Assembly (NCBI GenBank): GCA_021779435.1
Contig: JAJYAR010000017.1
Coordinates: 1 to 16,320 of the forward strand
Source of the DNA: a bacterium
GTDB lineage: Bacteria; Verrucomicrobiota; Verrucomicrobiae; JAJYAR01
Direction: 5' to 3'
DNA length: 16,320 bases
The number at the start of each line of letters is the position of its first letter. The stretch's first letter is position 1. Below the pieces are notes generated by a model, which worked only from the letters and a program-made list of their open reading frames with translations, had not been told where the DNA came from and did no database searches. Below, piece by piece: positions 7,901 through 15,698 of the stretch. The translations under genes and the position numbers were made by a program.

Positions 7901-8495
7901 TGTCGCGGATGCACACGATGTAGCCGTCGCGGCGGCTCAAGGTCGCGCGGCTGACGGCGACCTCGACGGCCAGGCGCGCGCCGTCCTTGGATGCTCCCCA
8001 GACCTGTTGCGCGGCGAGGTCGACGTGGGTGTCGTCGATCTTGGTCGCGAGGCGCTCGAGGAACTTGCCGGCGCCGTGTTCGCTCAGTTCGGGAAGCACG
8101 AAGTCGAGCGTGCGCCCGAGGATCTCGGCCTGGGAATAGCCGAAGATCCGCTCACCGGTCGGATTGCAGCTCTCGATGTGGCCGGCCTCGTCGACCGTGA
8201 TGATCGCGTCCTTGACGTTGTCGAGGATCGCCTGGAGATGGGAGGCGGTCTCCTCGCGGATCTCGCGGGTCAGCGCCTGCGCCTCGTCCGACATGATCTG
8301 CATCGAACGCACGACGCCGCGCCGCTCGGCGTCGGCGCGGTCGTAATGCACGCTCACGATGCGCAGCAGCTCGCCCAAGTCGACGTCGCCGTTGCGGCGG
8401 CGCGCCTCCTGCAACTGCCGCGTCAGCAGGCGATTGAGATTTTCCGACGGCAGCGGTGCTTGGGTCCGAACTGCCGCCGCGATGTCGCGTGCCAA
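4917..8495 (-). CDS. Soluble multi-PAS/GAF sensor with GGDEF and EAL domains (c-di-GMP turnover)
   Basis: This 1192-residue protein has no membrane segment. Approximate order: a helical N-terminus (1-85); PAS1 (86-205, AIITVDEAGHIESCNPTGERIFGY); PAS2 (212-335); GAF (345-498); PAS3 (508-625); PAS4 (636-755); GGDEF (760-930); EAL (935-1185). The diguanylate cyclase site is intact: D804, NDTCGHPAGD, GGDEF (845-849), with an inhibitory RSGD (836-839) five residues before it. In the phosphodiesterase domain the signature reads ELM (975-977) instead of EAL, but the metal Glu, N1034, ITE, D1096/D1097, K1117 and AERVE are kept, so hydrolysis is possible. The EAL half resembles YegE/DgcE. The start is a TTG with GGGGAG about 10 bases upstream; an in-frame TAG lies further upstream. 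phhA follows after 15 bp. The sensed signal is unknown. Confidence 0.93.
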   Translation of the reverse strand: MARDIAAAVRTQAPLPSENLNRLLTRQLQEARRRNGDVDLGELLRIVSVHYDRADAERRGVVRSMQIMSDEAQALTREIREETASHLQAILDNVKDAIITVDEAGHIESCNPTGERIFGYSQAEILGRTLDFVLPELSEHGAGKFLERLATKIDDTHVDLAAQQVWGASKDGARLAVEVAVSRATLSRRDGYIVCIRDISERHMAEQLMRESEARYRTLVENAPEVIVVFDVDLGRFVDVNDNACRFFKMDRQTILSSGPVPLSPPTQADGTPSFGVERGHIAGALAGGTPVFEWTHCDSNGRTMPCEVRFVRLPSSNRRLIRASITDITERKRAEGIAAGERRVFEHIAANAPLQSVLESIAEVIERVMPSSHCAIMLLDGERRTLTFSVAPSLAREFVMAMDGVPVGRHFGSCAACVDGGRAVVVADIETDAAWEWRREAAAYAGLRAAWSAPILAADGTVVGTVAIYRREAGAPDERDLELALRMAQIAGIAIERRGAEDALRKSEAKFRGLFESVMEGVYQSTRDGRVLAVNPAFVQMLGYDTPEEIYALPVTALYWNPGDREAYARRMENEGEVRNVELMLRRKDGGMLVAVDNSRVVRDKQGRVTGYEGTIADITERKHAETAVFQAKERAQVTLQSIGDAVITTDSVGRIDYMNPVAESLTGWESREAQGRLISEVLTVVDEASREISDCPVMRCLREGRVLGLAEHTVLVNRRSKEIAIQDSAAPIRDREGNMIGAVMVFHDVSKERRLHRALYYQASHDTLTGLINRREFENRLTAAVESVRQDGDIRHALLYLDLDQFKLVNDTCGHPAGDQLLKQITGVLQSRVRSGDTLARLGGDEFGILLQDCTLDQALRVAETLRQAIRDYRFVWQDGVLGVGVSIGIVEITKETPTVANVMSAADVACYSAKDLGRNRLHLYTPDNVPERHKEMHWVSKLTRACDESRFDLYFQPIVPIGSTVHDREHFELMLRMHDESGKLILPAEFIPAAERYNVMPAVDRWVVKTALDRVAHRNGTGVKPYTIAVNLSGNSLNDERFLEYLIGLLGNANLTAGAICFEITETAAIANLGNVVYFMRELKARGCRFALDDFGSGLSSFMYLKTLPVDYLKIDGQFIENVTRDPIDRSMVEAISQVGRAMGIHTIAERVESHEVLAELARLGIGFAQGFHIASPRSISEFPYSIES

Positions 8496-8519
8496 ATCCT
8501 TTGATCTCCCCGGACGATC

Positions 8520-8537
8520 GACGGCAACCCTGCCGTC
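8520..8537. repeat. 7-bp inverted repeat in the gap between typA and the GGDEF/EAL gene
   Basis: GACGGCA (8520-8526) and TGCCGTC (8531-8537) are perfectly complementary with a 4-base loop. They lie in the 123-bp gap (8496-8618), about 25 bases upstream of the GGDEF/EAL start and 82 bases after the typA stop. No T run follows on the minus strand, so a terminator role for typA is weak; a leader hairpin or operator is equally possible. I saw nothing else clear in this gap. Confidence 0.35.
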
Positions 8538-8618
8538 AGACTACCGCTCGAATGTTAGGGAGATCCCGCAATGGCGACGTGATGGATTTCTCGTTTCACC
8601 CAATAATCGGTTAAGTCC

Positions 8619-10454
<1,836 letters not shown>

Positions 10455-10481
10455 AAATGAGGCCCCTGGAGGAAACCCACC

Positions 10482-10487
10482 ATTATA
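10482..10487 (-). promoter_or_regulatory. typA -10 box
   Basis: TATAAT, a perfect sigma-70 -10 match, lies 27 bases before the typA GTG, which predicts a leader of roughly 20 bases containing the AGGGG ribosome-binding site. At 17 bp upstream the -35 position reads GCATAG, a poor match, so the promoter may depend on an activator or be moderate. Confidence 0.55.
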
Positions 10488-10529
10488 GGCCGATCGTCCG
10501 ACGTCTATGCGGTTATTTGGCCGTGGCGA

Positions 10530-11039
10530 CTATTGCGCCGCGCCCACGATCACCGGCAGCGAGAAGCCGCGGGTTTCCGTGATGCCGTCGTGCCGCAGGC
10601 TCACCGCGACATCGAGTTCCTCGACTCCCGGGGTGGCCGGCGTCACCGTGACCTGGTGATGGTAGGCCTTGGTCGGATCGACCGGCGCCCAGGTCGCGGT
10701 GCGCTCAGCGCCGGCGACGCTGAATGCCGGCGACGGCGACACGCTGAGCGTCGCCGCGTCGGCGCTGATCCGCGGAATCACCGCCAAATCGATCGACAGC
10801 GGCGTGCCGACCACGGGGGCTCGTGCGAGCGCGAATTTCAGCGACACCTGCACCGTCGATTTGTGGCTGCCGGGCGCCTCGACCATGCCGACCGTCTGCG
10901 CGGCGATCGTCGGTCCGGCAGGCGCGGCATGCGGCTTCGGTGCGCCCGAGATCCCGGCGCCGGCGGACGGATGCGAGCCTCCATGGCAGGCTGGAGCCGC
11001 GCAGACGAGGCACAGGGCCAGGACGCGGGGTTTGAACAT
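10530..11039 (-). CDS. Hypothetical secreted protein, possible lipoprotein, beta-rich
   Basis: I do not recognise a family. The 169-residue product opens MFKPRVLALCLVCAAPACHG: two basic residues, a hydrophobic stretch and Cys18 preceded by APA, a weak lipobox, so either a lipoprotein or an ordinary secreted protein. A Gly/Pro/Ala linker follows (20-45). Residues 60-167 alternate hydrophobic and polar residues (STVQVSLKFALARAPVVGTP, then HHQVTVTPATPGVEELDVAV) and look like one or two Ig-like beta-sandwich repeats. The ATG at 11039 is chosen because the signal peptide begins there. A GTG at 11072 overlapping the srkA stop (GTGA) would add 11 residues in front. The gene lies 29 bp after srkA and 75 bp before typA, so it is probably co-transcribed with srkA. 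Confidence 0.7.
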   Translation of the reverse strand: MFKPRVLALCLVCAAPACHGGSHPSAGAGISGAPKPHAAPAGPTIAAQTVGMVEAPGSHKSTVQVSLKFALARAPVVGTPLSIDLAVIPRISADAATLSVSPSPAFSVAGAERTATWAPVDPTKAYHHQVTVTPATPGVEELDVAVSLRHDGITETRGFSLPVIVGAAQ

Positions 11040-11068
11040 GCGCCTATGATCCCCAATTGCGGCGCCGT

Positions 11069-12049
11069 TCACAACTCGAGCGGCGGTTCGACCACCGCGG
11101 CCAGTTGTTCGTCGAGCGCCCGGTAGTGTTCCTCCCAATAGCGCGGCTCGGCGAACCAGGGGAAGGCCAGCGGAAATGCCGGATCGTGCCAGCGACGCGC
11201 GATCCAAGCCGCGTAATGGATCATGCGCAAGGCCCGCAGCGGCTCGATCAGCCCGAGTTCGGCCCGGTCGAACGGGGCAAACTGCTCGTAACCCGACAGG
11301 ATATCGGTCAACTGGGCGCGCATTTCCGCGCGGCTGCCGGCGAGCAGCATCCAGATGTCCTGGATCGCCGGCCCGCACAGACAGTCGTCCAGGTCGACGA
11401 AATGCGGCCCCGCCTCGGTCCACAGGATGTTGCCGCGATGACAATCGCCGTGGATCCGTCCCTGGCGGGCGCCGCCCCAGTCGGCGGCGCGCAGTTCCAC
11501 CTCCTCGAGCAGGCTCGCGGTCACGTCCTCGTATTTCGCCGCCAGATAATCCGGCATCCAGGATCCCTGGAGCACGAATTCGCGCGACTTCCACCCCAGT
11601 TCGTCGATTTGCAGGCGGCGACGGTGCGCGAAGGCGCCGGCGCGGCCGACGGCGTGGATGCGCCCGAGAAAGCGTCCGAGCCATTCCCGGTCGGTGGCCA
11701 GACCCAGTTCCGGCCAGCGGCCGCCGCGGCGGGGGAAGATCGCGAACCGATAGGCGTCGTGCAGATGCAAGGTCACCCCGTCGCGCGCGAGCGGCGCGAC
11801 CACCGGAATCTCGAGCGCGGCCAACTCCAGCGCGAACGCGTGCTCCTCGAGGATCGCCGCATCGGTCCAGCGACCCGGACGGTAGAACTTGACGACCACG
11901 GGCGCATCCTCGTCGATGCCGACCTGATAGACCCGGTTTTCGTAGCTGTTGAGCGCGAGGACGCGCCCGTCCGAGCGGTAGCCGGACGCCTCGACCGCAT
12001 CCAGCACGGCGTCGGGGGAGAGATCCGCATAGGGCGTTTCCGATTTCAT
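11069..12049 (-). CDS. srkA: Stress response kinase A (SrkA/YihE), Ser/Thr protein kinase
   Basis: This 326-residue kinase of the APH/choline-kinase fold counters stress-induced death (MazF-type pathways) in Escherichia coli, where the protein is 328 residues. Matches run throughout: LNSYENRVYQ (33-42), VVKFYRPGRWTDAAILEEH (52-70, with ATP-binding K54), the catalytic loop IHGDCHRGNILW (D202, N207), the metal site FVDLDD (D219), GPAIQDIWMLL, and the end RRWHDPAFPLAFPW...EPPLEL. The start at 12049 is chosen because the protein then aligns end to end with the family; the frame stays open further upstream without homology. The ribosome-binding site is weak. It is divergent from qseE, and the hypothetical envelope gene follows on the same strand. 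Confidence 0.95.
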   Translation of the reverse strand: MKSETPYADLSPDAVLDAVEASGYRSDGRVLALNSYENRVYQVGIDEDAPVVVKFYRPGRWTDAAILEEHAFALELAALEIPVVAPLARDGVTLHLHDAYRFAIFPRRGGRWPELGLATDREWLGRFLGRIHAVGRAGAFAHRRRLQIDELGWKSREFVLQGSWMPDYLAAKYEDVTASLLEEVELRAADWGGARQGRIHGDCHRGNILWTEAGPHFVDLDDCLCGPAIQDIWMLLAGSRAEMRAQLTDILSGYEQFAPFDRAELGLIEPLRALRMIHYAAWIARRWHDPAFPLAFPWFAEPRYWEEHYRALDEQLAAVVEPPLEL

Positions 12050-12123
12050 CGGCCGCCAGTCTACCTGGGTATTGAACCGGGCTTCCGTCCCACGCCCGGC
12101 CTCCGCGGCGCAAAGCACGCTGT

Positions 12124-12129
12124 TAGAAT
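12124..12129 (+). promoter_or_regulatory. Extended -10 candidate for the qseE-qseG-qseF operon
   Basis: TGTTAGAAT is an extended -10 (TG, one base, TAGAAT at 12124-12129). Seven bases later comes the ATG at 12137, so the mRNA would begin at that start codon. The 78-bp gap to srkA (12050-12127) shows no TTGACA-like -35. It also holds a 6-bp inverted repeat (12077-12082 and 12094-12099) of unclear meaning. Confidence 0.35.
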
Positions 12130-13603
12130 GCCGCGCATGCGTCTCGTACGACCCAAATCCTTGAGCGGGCTGATGTTGATCGGTTTCACGATCGTCGCGA
12201 CGCCGCTCTTGTTCGCAATCGTCAACGCGTCGGTGCAGATGAACCGCCTGTCGAAGCGCAGCCAGCAATTGGTCATCCACGGGATGCAGGGAACGCGCAA
12301 CAATCAGCTGCTGTTCGAGGACATCGGCGTGCTCGAACGCACCGCGCGCCTGTACCAGATCGTCGGCAGCCCCGACCTGCTCGACGTCTACGCGAAGGCC
12401 TCGCGCCGGCTCGACACCGCGGCACAGGCGCTCGCGGCCCTGCCACTCGACGCCGCGTCGCGCCGCGACCTCGGGGAACTACGGAGCCAGGCGCAGCGCC
12501 TGCGCGACGACCTGCGGGCGACGGCTCCGGGTTCTGCGGCCATGAACGCGCTGATCGGAACCTACCCGCATCTGTCGGACCTCGCCTCGCAAATCTCGAA
12601 CCGCACGAACGCGGCCGTCGACCGGGAGCTCTCCGGCCTGCAGCTCGCGGCGAGCACGACACAGCACAAGCTCCTGTGGCAGACGCTGCTGTTGGTGCCG
12701 CTCACGCTCGCGGTCGTCGGCGTGTTCACGTTCCTGCTCGGCCGCCCGATCCGCGCGATCGACCGGGCGATCAGCGAACTCGGCCGCGGCGCGTTCTCCC
12801 GTCCGATCGCGATCCGCGGACCGGCCGACCTCGAGCGCCTCGCCGAGCAGCTCGAATGGCTGCGCTCGCGGCTCCTGGACCTCGCCCAGGAGAAAAACCG
12901 ATTCCTGCGCCACATGTCGCACGAATTGAAGACCCCGCTCGCCAACATCCGCGAGGGCACGGAACTCCTGATGGATGGGGCGGTCGGCGAGCTGCAGAGC
13001 GGCCAGCGCGAGGTCACCGCGATCCTGCGCGAGAACGGCATGAAGCTGCAGCGGCTCATCGAGAACCTGTTGAGCTTCAGCGCCTGGCAGGCGCAGAGCG
13101 TCGGACTGGAGGTGTCGGAGTTCAAGCTCAGGCCGCTGATCAAGAACGTCCTCGAGAATCAGCAGCTCACGCTGGTCGCCCAGCGCGTGCGCCTCGACGT
13201 GCAGGTGGAGGACCTGACGCCGATCGCCGATCGGGCGAAAGTCCGGCTGATACTCGACAACCTGCTGTCGAACGCAATCAAATTCACGCCGCGCGGCGGT
13301 ACCATCTCGATCCATGCCCGGGCCGAACGCGAACAACTGATCCTCGACGTGATCGACAGCGGCCCCGGCGTCCCCGCCGAGGAACGCAAGCGGATCTTCG
13401 AGGCGTTCTATCAGGGAAAGACGCCGCAGGGCGGCCACGTCAAAGGCACCGGCATCGGCCTGTCGGTCGTCACGGAATTCGTCAACGCGCATGGAGGCAC
13501 GATCGACATCATGGAAGCACCAACCGGCGGCGCCCATTTCCGCGTGCACCTGCCGCTGCGCCATACGATGCCGCACAACCCCCGGGACGCCTATGCGGCC
13601 TAG
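12128..13603 (+). CDS. qseE: Two-component sensor histidine kinase, QseE/GlrK type
   Basis: This inner-membrane sensor kinase should phosphorylate the response regulator encoded two genes downstream. Numbering from the ATG at 12128 (491 residues): TM1 12-34, a helical periplasmic domain 35-180, TM2 183-204, HAMP 205-255, the dimerisation/phosphoacceptor helix with H265 in RHMSHELKTP, the N-box LLSNAIKF (N382), G1 DSGPGVP (410-416), the F-box IFEAFYQG, and G2 GTGIGLSVV (440-448). The gene order kinase-lipoprotein-NtrC-type regulator is that of qseEGF. The start is either 12128 or the ATG at 12137; neither has a Shine-Dalgarno, and 12137 fits the -10 geometry. The frame is open far upstream, but that part is antisense to srkA. 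qseG overlaps its last 11 bases. Confidence 0.9.
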   Translation: MPRMRLVRPKSLSGLMLIGFTIVATPLLFAIVNASVQMNRLSKRSQQLVIHGMQGTRNNQLLFEDIGVLERTARLYQIVGSPDLLDVYAKASRRLDTAAQALAALPLDAASRRDLGELRSQAQRLRDDLRATAPGSAAMNALIGTYPHLSDLASQISNRTNAAVDRELSGLQLAASTTQHKLLWQTLLLVPLTLAVVGVFTFLLGRPIRAIDRAISELGRGAFSRPIAIRGPADLERLAEQLEWLRSRLLDLAQEKNRFLRHMSHELKTPLANIREGTELLMDGAVGELQSGQREVTAILRENGMKLQRLIENLLSFSAWQAQSVGLEVSEFKLRPLIKNVLENQQLTLVAQRVRLDVQVEDLTPIADRAKVRLILDNLLSNAIKFTPRGGTISIHARAEREQLILDVIDSGPGVPAEERKRIFEAFYQGKTPQGGHVKGTGIGLSVVTEFVNAHGGTIDIMEAPTGGAHFRVHLPLRHTMPHNPRDAYAA

Positions 13604-14228
13604 CGCGGCGCGGCGCCCCGTCGCTTTCGTCTTGTGCGCGGCCCTGAGCCTCGCCGGCTGCGGGGTCATTCAAGACCTGCGCGCGCCGGCCCTGCCGCCA
13701 ACCCCGGCGCCGCGGCGCGCCCCCGACGGCGCCGGCTCGATCGCGCCGGACCTGGCCTTGATCAGCAGCCTGCCGCAGGGCGATCCGGCCCGGCAGGCCG
13801 AGGCGTTCCAGGCGGCGCAGGACGCGGCGGAGCTCACGCCGACGACCAGCAACCGGCTGCGCTACGCGCTCGCCCTCGCGACGCCGGGGCACAGCGGATC
13901 GGACCCCGTCGCCGCCGAGCGACAGCTTTCCGAATTGCTCGCAAGACCCGAGACTCTGTTGCCGGACGAGCGCATGCTGGCCACCGTGGAGCTGAAACAG
14001 GTCGAACAGCGATTGATCCTGGCGGCTGAAAATCAGCGCTTGCGCGCCGAAAAGGCCCGGGACACGAGCGAGAAGCTCGCGGACGCGAACAGCAGGCTCG
14101 CCGCGGCGCTCGACGAGAATGCGCGCCTGCGCCGCGCCTTGCAGGATGCGCGCGCCAAGATCGAGGCCGTCACGCACATCGAGCGGACGATCAACGACCG
14201 GGCCGCGGGCGGATCCGCGCCACCGTAG
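13593..14228 (+). CDS. qseG: Outer-membrane lipoprotein of the QseG/YfhG type
   Basis: The 211-residue product starts MRPSAARRPVAFVLCAALSL with lipobox LAGC, so Cys23 is lipidated after cleavage. The next residue is Gly, not Asp, which predicts sorting to the outer membrane. A Pro/Ala linker follows, then a mostly helical body. Residues about 140-195 form a coiled coil (VELKQVEQRLILAAENQRLR...). The end, EAVTHIERTINDR, resembles the C-terminal LTDIERQLSTR region of Escherichia coli QseG, the clearest homology. In enteric bacteria QseG binds the QseE periplasmic domain. Position between kinase and regulator, with an 11-bp overlap into qseE, supports the same role. The ATG at 13593 is chosen because it begins the signal peptide; the frame is open further upstream only inside qseE. 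Confidence 0.85.
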   Translation: MRPSAARRPVAFVLCAALSLAGCGVIQDLRAPALPPTPAPRRAPDGAGSIAPDLALISSLPQGDPARQAEAFQAAQDAAELTPTTSNRLRYALALATPGHSGSDPVAAERQLSELLARPETLLPDERMLATVELKQVEQRLILAAENQRLRAEKARDTSEKLADANSRLAAALDENARLRRALQDARAKIEAVTHIERTINDRAAGGSAPP

Positions 14229-14250
14229 GATTGAGACCGGAGAGCAACGA

Positions 14251-15660
14251 GTGAACGCCTATTCAAACGCCGCGACGACACCCCTGGGCTTCGGACTCGG
14301 CGGGCGGCCGCGCGACAGCGTGACGCCGCAGCGGCGCAAGCCGCGGATTCTCGTCGTCGACGACGATCCGGGTTTGCTCAGGCTGCTGACCATCCGGCTG
14401 CGCGCGGAGAACTACGAGGTGGAAGCGGTCGAAAGCGGCGCCGCCGCGATCGCCGCGTGCGTGCGCTTCCGGCCGGACCTCGTCATCACGGATCTGCGCA
14501 TGGACCAGATGGACGGCATCGGCCTGCTGAAGGAACTGCAGAGCCGCTGGCCGGGTCTGCGCGTCATAATTCTCACCGCCCACGGGACGATACCCGACGC
14601 CGTGCACGCGACCCAGAGCGGCGCGTTCGGCTTTCTGACCAAGCCGGTGGACAAACAGGAATTGCTCGACCAGGTCCAGAAGGCGCTCAAGGTCTCCGGC
14701 TTCGCACACATGGACGAAGCCTGGCGCGCGAACATCATCACGCGCAGCCAGCTGATGGAGGACCGGCTCGCCCAGGCGAACATGGTCGCCGGCACCGACG
14801 CGCGCGTGCTGCTCACCGGCGAAGGCGGCACCGGCAAGGAATTGCTCGCCCGCGCCATTCACGAGGCGAGCCCCCGGCGCAACCAGCCGTTCGTCGTCGC
14901 CAACTGCGCCGGCGCCGACGAGAACCAGCTCGATTCGGACCTCTTCGGCCACGAAAAGGGCGCATTCGCCGGCGCCGCCAAGACCCAGCGGGGCCTGTTC
15001 GCCGCGGCCGACGGCGGCACGCTCTTGCTCGACGACGTCGGCGAGCTGACGCCGCGTCTGCAGATGAAGCTGCTGCGGGTGCTCCAGGAGGACATGATCC
15101 GGCCGCTGGGCGGCGACGCGATCAGCATCAATGTGCGCGTGATCTCGGCGACGCGAGACGACCTGCAGCGGCGGATGGCCGACGCGAAGTTCCGCGAGGA
15201 CCTGTATTACCGGCTCAACGTCGTCCACATCGAGGTGCCGCCGCTCGCGCGGCGCCGCGAGGACATCCCGCTGCTGGTCGCGCACGTGCTCGAACGGCTC
15301 GCGAAGGAAACCGGACAGCGGAAAATCTACGCGCCGGAGGCGGTCGAACTGCTCGCGACCGCTGACTGGCCGGGCAATGTCCGCCAGCTCGCGAATGTCG
15401 TGCGCCAGAACGTCGCGCTGACCCACGGGGCGATCATTACCGCCGAAATCGTGCAGCAATCGCTCGGCGGCGGCACGACCCGCCTGCCCTCCTTCGACGA
15501 GGCCCGCGACGAATTCACGCGCAACTACCTGTCCCAGATCCTGCAGATCACCGGCGGCAACGTGAGCCAGGCCGCGCGGCTCGCGAAGCGCAATCGCACG
15601 GATTTCTACAAGCTGTTGTCGCGCCACCAGCTCATGCCGGACGACTTCAAGAAAAACTGA
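14251..15660 (+). CDS. qseF: NtrC-family response regulator, QseF/GlrR type, with altered GAFTGA
   Basis: This 469-residue regulator has a receiver domain (32-145, DDDP acidic pocket and phospho-acceptor D81 in ITDLRM), an AAA+ domain (160-400) and a Fis-type helix-turn-helix (432-455). The end NRTDFYKLLSRHQLMPDDFK closely matches Escherichia coli QseF. The start is a GTG with GGAGAG 6 bases upstream; a 30-residue N-terminal extension precedes the receiver. Arginine fingers R315 and R321 (FREDLYYRLNV) are kept. Three motifs deviate: Walker A reads GEGGTGKE (usual GESGTGKE), the sigma-54-contacting loop reads GAFAGA (237-242), and Walker B reads LLLDDVGE with Asp262 where the catalytic Glu is expected. 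It therefore may not open sigma-54 promoters normally. It should be phosphorylated by the QseE-type kinase upstream. Confidence 0.93.
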   Translation: MNAYSNAATTPLGFGLGGRPRDSVTPQRRKPRILVVDDDPGLLRLLTIRLRAENYEVEAVESGAAAIAACVRFRPDLVITDLRMDQMDGIGLLKELQSRWPGLRVIILTAHGTIPDAVHATQSGAFGFLTKPVDKQELLDQVQKALKVSGFAHMDEAWRANIITRSQLMEDRLAQANMVAGTDARVLLTGEGGTGKELLARAIHEASPRRNQPFVVANCAGADENQLDSDLFGHEKGAFAGAAKTQRGLFAAADGGTLLLDDVGELTPRLQMKLLRVLQEDMIRPLGGDAISINVRVISATRDDLQRRMADAKFREDLYYRLNVVHIEVPPLARRREDIPLLVAHVLERLAKETGQRKIYAPEAVELLATADWPGNVRQLANVVRQNVALTHGAIITAEIVQQSLGGGTTRLPSFDEARDEFTRNYLSQILQITGGNVSQAARLAKRNRTDFYKLLSRHQLMPDDFKKN

Positions 15661-15666
15661 GATCGA

Positions 15667-15692
15667 GCACGGCCGCGCGCGGCGGCCGGTGC
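15667..15692. terminator. GC-rich hairpin between convergent qseF and the DegT-family gene
   Basis: GCAC-GGCCGC (15667-15676) pairs with GCGGCC-GTGC (15682-15687 and 15689-15692), leaving a 5-base loop and one bulged G: ten base pairs in all. It fills most of the 38-bp convergent gap. No T run follows on either strand, so it is a possible bidirectional terminator of non-classical form. Confidence 0.4.
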
Positions 15693-15698
15693 GCGCGG

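Noticed and set aside
8479..8495. Sigma-54-like sequence TTGGCACGCGACATCGC
   Set aside because: The -24 half fits, but the GC of the -12 half is one base too far away, and it lies inside the first codons of the GGDEF/EAL gene.
5721..8504. 927-codon open frame on the plus strand opposite the GGDEF/EAL gene
   Set aside because: Composition is that of a GC-rich antisense frame (Arg/Ala/Asp/His/Val-rich, no motifs), while the opposite strand encodes clear PAS, GAF, GGDEF and EAL domains.
12077..12099. Inverted repeat CCGGGC/GCCCGG between srkA and qseE
   Set aside because: Only six base pairs with an 11-base loop in GC-rich sequence; too weak to call an operator.
11040..12113. Long upstream extension of the hypothetical envelope protein frame
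   Set aside because: It is an out-of-frame reading of srkA on the same strand; the signal peptide at 11039 marks the true start.
11057..12127. Long upstream extension of the qseE reading frame
   Set aside because: This part is antisense to srkA and has no sensor-kinase features; the first membrane segment begins just after the ATG at 12128/12137.
14263..15627. 454-codon open frame opposite qseF
   Set aside because: An antisense frame kept open by GC-rich third positions; low-complexity Arg/Ala/Val-rich translation without domains.
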